Below, piece by piece: positions 35,413 through 45,700 of a stretch of DNA of 64,000 bases (position 1 is its first letter; each line of letters begins with the position of its first letter). Below the pieces are notes generated by a model. It saw only the letters and a list, made by a program, of their open reading frames with translations. It did not search any database and was not told the origin of the DNA. Where the stretch lies: positions 26,843,063 to 26,907,062 of the forward strand of contig CM035809.1 in the NCBI GenBank assembly GCA_020466095.1, given 5' to 3'. Origin of the DNA: Chlorops oryzae (taxonomy: Eukaryota > Arthropoda > Insecta > Diptera > Chloropidae). Both the position numbers and the translations under genes were made by a program.

Positions 35413-36230
35413 TTCAATTGAAAGTGTAGCCGCAAACGAACCGTCGTCTTCGTGTAAATTCTGGGAATGAAAATCAACTGATCAATCAACCGAAGTACTC
35501 AATGCCCACAGCCGGCATTTCAATGAGAAATGCAAAGATTTACATTCAAATGGCGAAATGTGTTTATAAATAAATGAATTTTCTCGCTCGCTCGCTGCAA
35601 ACGTGACGACAATCTTATGACTTTCCCAATGCCTTTCGATCGCAATAGTGAGAATTACGTTTTCGTTAGGAGAACGCCACGAACTTCGTCATACAATCAT
35701 TTACACCTATCGTTCGGATTGATTGATTGATTCCAATCTAATAAGAGTGAAAAATATGATGTTTCTATGGCAACACAATTGCTCGGGCTCTCTCGAATAG
35801 CTTCATCCAAATGGATTTAATAATGATTGTTTCCAGAAATCCATGAGAATCGTTTGCACTGCAAGAGGATAATTGCTGTCAATTAAACGATTAATTAAAA
35901 AAGAAAATTCTTTTACCTGCAATCCGGTGTGTTATCGCCATTGTTTATTGTTGATTTACAGACACTCCGCACTTTTTATTGCTGTTCTTCATCGTTTGGT
36001 TCAATGCAACCGAACGTAAGATCATGATTCATGATCATTAACGAATTATAAGCAATAATTTTCTTAGTTTATTGTGACATAATAATAAACATACAGTAAA
36101 ACCCAAATGTGAACACCGTGAGAAATGTACGCTTACATATATCAATGAAATTTCAGTAAAATTCCGAGCAATTTTTCTCGAATTGTGAAGCTTTTAAGCG
36201 GGAATTACACGTACACGTGCTAGTTCGATC
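35413..36230. other. Upstream region of the SLC19 gene
   Basis: Likely holds the SLC19 promoter and any non-coding first exon. An acceptor-like cccag near 35462 precedes an open frame into the start codon. Nothing more is supported. Confidence 0.4.
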
Positions 36231-36436
36231 TATGAACAGAAAAAGATAGCATTCATACCGCTATTTTGTGGACCGAAATATTGAGTTTGACGTCACTGAG
36301 CAAGAAATTGTTGTTTTTCCCATGATTCAAAAAAGTAAAAAGCCGTTTAAACATGAAAACAACAACAATTCGATCGCGATTTTTCAGTTTGTGACGTTTC
36401 TCTCAAGTGCGCTACTCTTGTTTTCATTGTATCATG
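36231..36436. mobile_element. MITE with CATGATACAA ends, copy 2 (degenerate)
   Basis: Related to 16893-17086 and 51513-51731. The left end is eroded (tatgaacagaaaaagatagc), the core holds gaccgaaatattgagtttga and cgtcactgagcaagaaattg as in the third copy, and the right end is cttgttttcattgtatcatg. The 9-base flanks agttcgatc (36222-36230 and 36437-36445) match exactly. Confidence 0.7.
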
Positions 36437-36893
36437 AGTTCGATCTATAAAACTGTCTCTTTGGTTACGAAAAAAAAAAGTTCAAGAGAAATTCCAAGTT
36501 ACATAAAAAACTCCCAGAGTCCACAGCCGAACTTGTGACAGGAGTGCTCGAACACGTGCAGTATGAACGCTGCTATATACGGGACTTGTCCACTTTTTCT
36601 AATACATGTCCTAGGATGTCCGTGGTTGAAAATGTTCACTGTGTATAGCATTGGTATATTGAAATAAGTAAAATACCGGTTTAGTTCGCTTCGTTCAATA
36701 CACAAGCTATATACCGGTGTATGGCATTGTACACGCTTGTGAACATATTTCACAGTTTTAGTTTCTTAGTTACCTATCTACTTCTTCGATACACTTCGTG
36801 CCCATACACCACAACACCCGCTGGGTCAGTTATCACTTTGAAAAGCGCTCTTAAGAGCACTCGTACTTCTCTTTGCTCTTAAAATTAAGTAGA

Positions 36894-37550
36894 AACAAGT
36901 AAGAAAGCTAAAGTCGGTCAAGACCGACTTTAAATACCCAGCGTCCCGACATTATTGGTGCACCTATGTTCAGCCTCTTCTATTTGTGGGCGTGGCAGTG
37001 CGGCCATACATACCTTTCTATTGCCTTGCGAACCTATTTGACGAATTTGAAGTTTCTACGCCTTTTACTTCACAAGTTACGATAAGCCCTTTTGTGGTTA
37101 TTTGTGGGCGTGGCTCGAAAAGGACGGCGTCCATTTTTTTTCAAGATATGTCCCTTTTTGTAGTTTACCAGTACACTCAATATCAATGAAATGTGTTGAG
37201 TGGTTCGCAAGTTACAAGCATTTTACTGAAAACACAATAAATTCATTTGTGGGCGTGGCAGTGGGCGGATGTCTCCCATTTTTACTTAGGATCATACTCG
37301 GACCCCGATATACCTTTGTGCCAAATTTCGACTTGATTGGTCCAGCCGTTTCGGAGGAGATCCGACCACGGACGGACGGACGACGGACGGACAGACGGAC
37401 GGACGGACAGACAGACGGACATGTCTAAATCGATTCAGTTTTTGATCCTGATCATTTCTATATATATTTGTCTATATCTCCAGAGCTGAGTTCTCCCTGT
37501 TACAAGATTTGCTACAAAACTAGTATACCCTGCTTACGCTGGGTATAAAA
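36894..37550. mobile_element. mini-me/DINE-1-like element, copy 1
   Basis: Starts aacaagtaagaaagctaaag with a short hairpin (gtcggtcaagaccgac), repeats the phrase tgtgggcgtggc three to four times, has a (GGAC)n/(CAGA)n microsatellite at 37371-37421 followed by catgtctaaatcga, and closes with ataccctgcttacgctgggtataaa. The layout, including the internal GTCY-type microsatellite, matches the mini-me/DINE-1 group described from Drosophila, which is Helitron/Helentron-related. Class assignment is from memory of that layout. Confidence 0.65.
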
Positions 37551-38401
37551 AGCCGGCAAAGCTTTCTCTACACGCCATGCCATGTTTTTTTTTTTTTTTA
37601 TGATACGAAAGTTGATTTTTCAGTTTTATATACCAAAATTTCTGGTAGCACGGCAGTCCTACTCACATTGAAAAGAGCTTGCCATGTTTTTTTCTATTTT
37701 CTATTTTCAAATGAAATAATCATGCACGTTGAATCCATTTCAGCCAGCTAGCATGTGCTCTTTTCTCAAATGAAGTTTTCATGCGATTTAGGGTCATAAA
37801 CTCCTTTAACAAATGAATTTTGAAGTACTGAAAATAGCGGCCATCTTTAACAAATTTCATTAGAATTAAGGTTTAGTAATGCGAGTAGTCGCAGTATGAA
37901 TTTTCACAGCTTCGGAAGTACTGCAGAAGTACATAGTGAAATTTCCAGTTGGGAACTTTTCAACGCCAGAAAATAAGCCGTAGGTAGATATTTTTACAGA
38001 ATCCGGTGCCAAAGGTGTGTTTTTTTCTTTAACGTTTCGAGACTGTCAGGAAGAATATCTTGGCGGTTTTTTTCGAATCAGAAGTACCGTTATTTTTGTA
38101 AATATAAAGATTTTAACCCCAAAACTCGATTTCGGGTAATTCCGTGCGGTATTACCCGCTATCATACCAAGTACTTCAGAAAGGAACATGAATTCAATTG
38201 ATTTATTTAATTCTATTACTAGTAAATGTTGCGAAGATCGCATCGGCTATTTAAATAAGAAAATCATTAATTTAAAAATAATAATTTTTAAAATTTTTAA
38301 AAAGTCGGATACGTAATGCTACGGCTTCCTATATTTTTGAAATAACATTGCTCATACGTCGCATACTAAAACTAAAAGTTACTCGATGGGACCAAACATT
38401 G
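37551..38401. other. Intergenic, no gene seen
   Basis: AT-rich sequence. No bounded repeat or exon is recognised before the next MITE. Confidence 0.4.
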
Positions 38402-38718
38402 AGGCCTTCTACACAAGGCAATTTTAGTTGCGCAACTCATATAGAATTCTCTTTTGGAGTTGCTTTTTTGTCTACATTGGGCCAGCAACTCGAGATGCCG
38501 ATCGTCAAAAACTACCCCAACGCCACTTTCACCATTGAAAGTAAGAAAGAGATGACATTTTCACATATGAAAGTAAGAAAGAGATGCACAAAGCGTATCG
38601 CACAAAATTGCCTGTACGAGCAACTCGCGACAGCAATTTTCTCCTTACCTTCCCCGTACCGCGTCTTTCCTACAAACTTGCGAGTTGCGCAACTAAAATT
38701 GCCTAGTGTAGAAGGCCT
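38402..38718. mobile_element. MITE with AGGCCTTCTACACAAGGC ends
   Basis: Inverted ends AGGCCTTCTACACAAGGCAA (38402) and the complement of AGGCCTTCTACACTAGGCAA (ending 38718), extending through ttttagttgcgcaact. Flanked by cattg on both sides (38397-38401, 38719-38723). 317 bases. The reading frames through it are by-products of its palindromic ends. The sequence after it (38770-38815, ggtccagccgtttcggag) is a fragment of a mini-me-like element. Confidence 0.78.
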
Positions 38719-38859
38719 CATTGAGGCTTAGGGGTATGAAAAATAGATGTTGGCCGATTCTCAGACCTAACGAAAATGCATACAAAATTTCATAAGGATC
38801 GGTCCAGCCGTTTCGGAGCCACCACTCATTGTCCTAACTTTAATAGTTTCTGAGAGAAT

Positions 38860-39003
38860 GTCCCCGTGTTTAACGGAGACAAAACGGGAGACACTGGAAG
38901 GAAACACATGAGAGTGACAGAGACGAAAGACATTCCATCTCCGTCACTCTCATGTGTTTCCTTCCAGTGTCTCGCGTTTGTGTCTCCCTGTCTAAACGGG
39001 GAC
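38860..39003. mobile_element. Fold-back element, copy A
   Basis: A 144-base nearly perfect palindrome: GTCCCCGTGTTTAACGGAGA at 38860, then gagacactggaaggaaacac and atgagagtgacagaga, and the complement ending GGGGAC at 39003. Copies B and C are at 41518 and 41673. It would fold into one long hairpin if transcribed. Confidence 0.8.
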
Positions 39004-39852
39004 AATGATGATTAAAGTTTGGTGTACGGTATTTGCCTCCTCTCCCCTAAACAGTTTTCAAATGAAATTTGTTTGCACAGCTTGGCAACTCTATTCTCTT
39101 CAGCGCATGTGCTATTTTTGAATCTGCTTGGAGTGTTTTGATTTGATGTTTTTTTTTTTAAACAAAAGTTATTTTAGTCTACACAATTTCGGGAAGTGAG
39201 TGGTCGTTTCAATGGGTGAGAGAGGATATTCTTTTGCATTCAATTTTAATGAATTGAAAATATCCGAGATTTATTGAATTATTTCATTGATTATTTATTG
39301 AATCGCATGGATAAATTTCTAAAGATTCTAAGAACGTATTCTCGAATATTAAAATTAAATTTTCATTGAGATATATGTACATATTTTTTTTTTCTCAATA
39401 GACAATTTCGTACGAAAGTAAAATGATGCAAAATGTAATTTGAAAAAATAACAAAGGATGTTCGTGATAAACTAATCAAAAAATCTTATAGCCGGAAACA
39501 AAAAAAAAAAAAAGCTTTAAATTACCTGACATACCAGAGAGAACGAAACCCGGTGGACGACAATTGTTTATTTATTTTTAGCAGCACTATTTCAAGAGCA
39601 TTTCGAATTGAAATTTTTAATGAATTTATCTTGGCGCAACTGACATTTTTTTTGCATGTTTATACATGTGCAGTGAATGTTTAAAAACAAAAGAAAATCT
39701 TTGCGTATGCAATTTTACGATAAGACTGCTCGAATCGCTTTAAGCTGTGATATCCCACAAGGAAATGTTCCGAAACACAGAAAAGTGTCATCGAAATGTT
39801 TAAATCACCGGCAATTGAAATCGAAGTGGAATTAGGCGTTTGAATAGACATG
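39004..39852. other. Intergenic, no gene seen
   Basis: AT-rich sequence between the fold-back element and the AT-rich array. No exon or element is recognised. Confidence 0.4.
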
Positions 39853-40740
39853 TAAAAAATGAAAACAAAATTCAAAAAAAATATTTCAAATTTAATAAAT
39901 CACAAAATTTTAAAACAAATGCCAAAAGAAATTTCCAAAAAAAAATCATAAATCTAAAAATCACGAATAAATCAAGAATTGCTTTAAAAATTAAAAATTC
40001 AAAAAAAATTAAAAAAATATCAAAAAATAAATCAAAAATTAAAATCAAAAATTAAAAAATTAAAAAAATTCAAAATATTCAAAAAAATCAAAAATTTTAA
40101 AAAATTCAAAAAAATTCAAAAAATTTAAAAAATTAAAAATATTCAAAAAATTTAAAAAATTCAAAAAAATTCAAAAAATTCAAAAAATTAAAAAATTCAA
40201 AAAAATCAAAAAATCAAAAATTCAAAAAATCAAAAAATTTTAAAAATTCAAAAAAATCAAAAATTTTAAAAAATTCAAAAAAATCAAAAAATTTTAAAAA
40301 ATTCAAAAAAATCAAAAAATTTAAAAAATTTAAAAATTCAAAAAATCAAAAAATTTAAAAATTTCAAAATATTCAAAAAAATCAAAAATTTTTAAAAAAT
40401 TCAAAAAAATCAAAAAATTTAAAAAAATCAAAAATTTTAAAAATTCAAAAAAATCAAAAAATTTTAAAAATTCAAAAAAATAGAAAACTCAAAAAATTTT
40501 AAAAATTCAAAAAAATCAAAAAATTAAAATTTTAAAAATTTAAAAAATTCAAAAAATTCACAGTCAAAAATTCCAATTTAGTTCGATTTAGTATGCCTTT
40601 TAAAATGTTGAATTGTCGAATTAACAAAAAAAAGCCTACTTCAGTGAATAAAATATTCAAAAAGCACAGTTAAATGCAAAAAAAATTCAAAAAAATCCAA
40701 AATATTCAATAAATTCAAAAAAATTCAAAATATTCAAAAT
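39853..40740. repeat. AT-rich degenerate tandem array (TCAAAAAA / TTTAAAA words)
   Basis: About 890 bases made almost only of permutations of attcaaaaaa, aatcaaaaaa and ttttaaaa, with almost no G between 40040 and 40555. The short word order is fuzzy with no strict period. It is a low-complexity satellite-like expansion, and the open frame through it (lysine/asparagine/isoleucine-rich) is an artefact. Confidence 0.85.
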
Positions 40741-41517
40741 CCGAGCTCTAATGATAAGCTATATATGCCACGATACCATGGTCTCGTGAATAGGCCTTAT
40801 ATGGAGGTGCTAGAAATCATTTTTCAACATCTTTTATTTGGATGTCAATGAAAGGAATTCATCAAAGTATTTGAAATTGATGGCCTTATTGCCAGTTGGG
40901 CTGCTCTTTTTCCCCCCTCTGAGATTGATTATAAATGAAATATTTTTTTGAAGATCATATGACTTTGTTGGTCTTAAGTCGTTGCTTTACAGAACTTCTA
41001 ACGATCAAATGTTAATGTCACGTCTGGTGATATAAGAAACCTTCAGCGTCTGCCTGCCTGGCTTTGTTTTTCTTTGATAAACATAACCAACTCACATCGA
41101 TCGGCTTTCAAAACTCGTTCAGTTTATTTCTCTGATTATTTTGCTTCTACTCAGTTCTTAACCCTTTAACGAAGGGATGGGAATTATTGAAAGTCTTAGT
41201 ATTACTTAATGGAAACCTTTATCTAATAAAAAAATTGTTTACTTTTAAAACTATTTTGCGCTAAATTCGACAATTCTTCAAGCCCAGTTTCATGCCGAAA
41301 CCAGAACTCTCATTGTCAATTCATTAACACATCTATAAACGTTTGATACTTTGAGAAATTCATTCCATTACCTGATATTCGAATTGAGATTTCTAACTTG
41401 GAATGTCGCCAATCAAGAATGGTTAACTAAATCATCCCGGTCGAAAATATTATGACTAATGACAGCGTCATTTATTTTTTTTAAACTATTGTCTTTCAAC
41501 AGTTACATACAATCATA
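40741..41517. other. Intergenic, no gene seen
   Basis: Ordinary AT-rich sequence, without a recognised exon or repeat boundary. Confidence 0.4.
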
Positions 41518-41622
41518 GTCCCTGTTTAGATTAAGAGAGACACTGGAAGGAAACACATGAGAGTGACGGAGACGAAAGACATTCCATCTCCGTCACTCTG
41601 ATGGGTTTCCTTCCAGTGTCTC
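41518..41622. mobile_element. Fold-back element, copy B (right end truncated)
   Basis: Begins gtccctgtttagattaagag, then gagacactggaaggaaacac, the central spacer, and the complement down to ccagtgtctcc, where it stops short. Its left end, read in reverse, is an unoccupied version (gtgtctctcTTAAtctaaac) of the site that copy C has lost to the MITE. Confidence 0.75.
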
Positions 41623-41672
41623 CATACCGGTAGAAAATATATTCATTCGTAAATTTTCTTATGACTATGATA

Positions 41673-42552
41673 GTCCCCGTTTAAACAGGGAGACAAAACG
41701 CGAGACACTGGAAGGAAACACATGAGAAAGACGGAGATGGAATGTCTTTCGTCTCTGTCACTCTCATGTGTTTCCTTATAGTGTCTCTCTTTAAGAGGGT
41801 CTTCTCATGAAAACCCGTTTTTTTGGACACCTTTTTAAAAAAAATTCTTATTTGAAAACGCAAAGAATAATTGAAAACTTTTTTTATTTATTGTATTACA
41901 AAAGGTTCAAAGTAAATAAAAAATTTTTTTTTGCCTGGATACGTGGGCAGTTCAAAAAGTAATGAGACTTCAAAGTTGGTGGTGAAAAAAAAAGGTGCCG
42001 TCACGGCGGCCACGATTCCGGGTCTCCGGAGCGTCCGAAATGGAAAAAAAAAACCGGGGTTATAATCAGTATAGATGTAATTCTCGGGTGAACCTCAAGC
42101 TTAATTTTGTGATTTTTTTTTGACAAAATGGCGGCCATTCAAAAAAAAAATTTCAATTTCGGGCTTTTTTTTTTGTAGTTTAGTGTAAAAAAAAAATAGT
42201 AAAAAATTTTTTAAAATTATGGTCGAAGCTCACCCGAGAATGGTGACAATTCTGCGTCGATTCCACTTTGTTTCATGAAAATCGGTTCAGTTGAACTGGA
42301 GATATCATGACCGCCAGCTCGAAAAACGTGGTTTCGAGATAAACGCGTTTAAAGTTTGAAGCAACGCAAAAATTACTCGTTTTAGCGCAGATCTTGCTCG
42401 ACAAAGAAGGCTATATCCTCTAAACTATTTCGAATTTCCAAAAATCCTTTTAGGGGCATATTCACAACTACCCAAGCTATAAATAAATGCAAAAAAAAAA
42501 AGTCGAAAAAAAAGTTGCTCAATGAGAAGACCCCCTTAATCTAAACACGGAC
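41673..42552. mobile_element. Fold-back element, copy C, split by a TTAA MITE
   Basis: Left part 41673-41794 (gtccccgtttaaacagggag through tatagtgtctctctttaa) and right tip 42536-42552 (ttaatctaaacacggac). The MITE at 41795-42535 interrupts it inside the right arm. Removing the insert and one TTAA restores a sequence like copy B. Confidence 0.75.
41795..42535 (+). mobile_element. TTAA-flanked MITE, copy 3
   Basis: Same family as 7-746. TTAA flanks at 41791-41794 and 42536-42539. The left tip has one change (GAGGG for GGGGG) and the terminal TTGA is shortened to TGA. It ends about 206 bases before the DUF229 gene start, so it lies in that promoter region. Confidence 0.88.
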
Positions 42553-42741
42553 ATATATCGATGCAAATCTGGTGACGATGTCATCGAAGTGGGTTTTGCG
42601 AGACATAAGTTCATTTACTACGAACGTCTTAAATAAAAATCATATGCTAAATTATTTTTTTTTTCTTTCCAGCAAAACTTAAACATTAATCTTAGATAAA
42701 AGACGATCATCCTAGAAACTCACAAAAAAATAAGAAGAAAA

Positions 42742-45700
42742 ATGCGTAAAATCCGTTGGAAATATTTCTACAGAACCGGCGCAGTTTTATCATTTCTTTC
42801 GCTCGGATTCTTGTTTTTCCACAAAACAGAATTGGATATTGCGAACCAACAGAAAATGTAAGTTGATTCGAATTTAAATAAAAACGGATTTTTTAAATTA
42901 ATTAAACACGATAAATTGCAGAAAAATTATTGAGCGTTCTATACGCTCGCCGCTCAATCAGGGCGAATGTCGGATGCCGGTGCTGCCAGTTGAAAATCCC
43001 GAAATAATGAAATTTTATCAGCCCTCATCGAAGATCGATTGTGGCAACGAAATGGACGATTGGGTTAAATGTGAGGTAGAGAAATCAGGATACTAAAAAA
43101 AAAAAAAATCTATTTTATGATTGATCAAAAAATTAATTTTCTTTTTTTATTTTAGAAATCGATTTGTTTCGTTAAACCGCAAGTGATTGCTAGCTTTGGA
43201 ATCGTCACATGTTCCTACACGGATCTCATAAGGAAATCGGACTACAGTGTAACGTACGGCAGTAAAACTACAACCAAAGATATCTATGTCTTACAAGCGA
43301 GCGACTTTGTAAGAGTTGCTTGCTTTTCGGATAGTAAAAATAGGTGAGTTAAAATCTGAGATTATTCTGCTCCTCCTCAAAAATTTCATCAAAAGACATT
43401 AGGTGCAACTTTGCATTTATTAAAAAAATTTTAAATTATCATTTGAACTAACAAAAGTTCGCTTAATTGGAAGCATTACATTTTTTTACGTATTTCTAAG
43501 TTAAATGAAAAAAGGTTCCGAGAAAGAATGATTTTATTGGAAAGAAAGCTGTTCCCATTTCTATTCGTCAAGGAGAAAAAAAAGGGAGAAAAATTTGAAT
43601 GTTCTGTGTAAAGATTTATAACGAGTATTTTGCATTAAATACTGAACTGTCCGTATTAAAAAAGGTTTCATTAAGTATGTAGAAAGGCAAATAAGTGCTT
43701 ATTTAAGGGGGTCTTCTCATTGAGCAACTTTTTTTTTCGACTTTTTTTTTTGCATTTATTTATAGCTTGGGTAGTTTGTGAATATGCCCCTAAAAGGATT
43801 TTTTGAAATTCGAAATAGTTTAGAGGATATAGCCTTCTTTGTCGAGCAAGATCTGCGCTAAAACGAGTAATTTTTGCGTTGCTTCAAACTTTAAACGCGT
43901 TTATCTCGAAACCACGTTTTTCGAACTGGCGGCCATGATATCTCCAGTTCAACTGAACCGATTTTCATGAAACAAAGTGGAATCGACGCAGAATTGTCAC
44001 CATTCTCGGGTGAACCTCGACCATAATTTTAAAAAATTTTTTACTATTTTTTTTTTTACACTAAACTACAAAAAAAAAAGCCCGAAATTGAAATTTTTTT
44101 TTGAATGGCCGCCATTTTGTCAAAAAAAAATCACAAAATTAAGCTTGAGGTTCACCCGAGAATTACATCTATACTGATTATAACCCCGTTTTTTTTTCCA
44201 TTTCGGACGCTCCGGAGACCCGGAATCGTGGCCGCCGTGACGGCACCTTTTTTTTTCACCACCAACTTTGAAGTCTCATTACTTTTTGAACAGCCCACGT
44301 ATCGAGGCAAAAAAAATTTTTTTTATTTACTTTGAACCTTTTGTAATACAATAAATAAAAAAAGTTTTCAATTATTCTTTGCGTTTTCAAATAAGAATTT
44401 TTTTAAAAGGGTCCAAAAAACGGGTTTTCAATGAGAAGACCCCCTTAAAATAGTTTTTATTTTAAATTTTATTCACCATTCGATTTTGTATAAAAAGCTT
44501 GAAAGTAAATTTTTATTTCTATGTGAGGATTTTTAGTATACCCAGCCTTTATCTGTCGAGGCCGGTATCCGTCCAAAGTTATAGGTTTAAGTCCTGCACT
44601 TTGATTCTCCCCCAATGCTTGTTGTGATGTTTTGACTATCGGTCGGGCGGGAAGGTATTTTTAGAGCATTGATTGAATCGTTTAGGACTATTTATACTCA
44701 TTTTTACATGTGGTCTCAATGTGATGATGAAAAAGGATCACTTGAATTTTTTTTAGCGGTGGTCTCATATAGTAAAAAACACACACACGTGTTGCGGTAT
44801 CGATTGATGTTGGTCCAAAATGGAAATGATTTTATTTTTATTTTTAAAAATTTTTTTCTTTATATTTTGCGTTCGCTAAGTGCTCAGTGTCATAATATTG
44901 ATTTGGTTCAGATGTAAAAGCTGCTAAGAAAGCCTAGAACGGGAATGTACTTACAGTACTAAGAATAGTGCAAGTCCTTCTGGTGAAGTTATGCGCCATA
45001 CATACTTGTTCAGGGTGGAATTGATTTCATACATTCTTAGAGGGCGTCAAAAATGATAATAAATAAGCAACTGAATTTTTCTTTTATGTTAATATTATAA
45101 TTCCATGTTGTACGTGAAAATAATCTCTGATTCTTTGAAATTTTTTTTAAAAATCATTTTTAATTGTGTTCCTCAGCCAGGATCGAAAGTATTAGGATTC
45201 AGAGTCGAGCACTACATGATCTAGTCTTTCTGTACGATGTTGAACTGATTTCGCAGAATTTTATTTAAAGTTTATAGAAAAGAACTAGACTGTGGCTTTT
45301 GCACTAGTAAAGTACTAGATGATGCATGACATAGTTCAAATTCCTATCAGGGAGTTAAATTGAATTTGGGAATAGAGTGTGTCGAGTGTGTGTAAAGAGA
45401 AGAGTGACTTCAAATGGCCATTGTTATATGAACAGCACATACATATGTACATCTTTAGAAGCTCCAAATCGAATTGCACAAAAAATTTTTTATATCTTCT
45501 TAACTAAAGCGATTTTTGTTAGCTCATTTAACATCGCCGTGTTGTTTCGATAGTCTCTTTCCATTTCTTTTTTCCAGCTGGATAGGTTATGCCTACGGTA
45601 TCCGTGATAGTGTTGACTATACTGTGCCAAAAATCGAGATCTCTTTACCAATTAATAACAATAATATGAACAATGTGCTCAATCAACAACAACAACAACA

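Noticed and set aside
39840..40055. Lysine/asparagine-rich reading frame
   Set aside because: It is the translation of a low-complexity AT-rich array.
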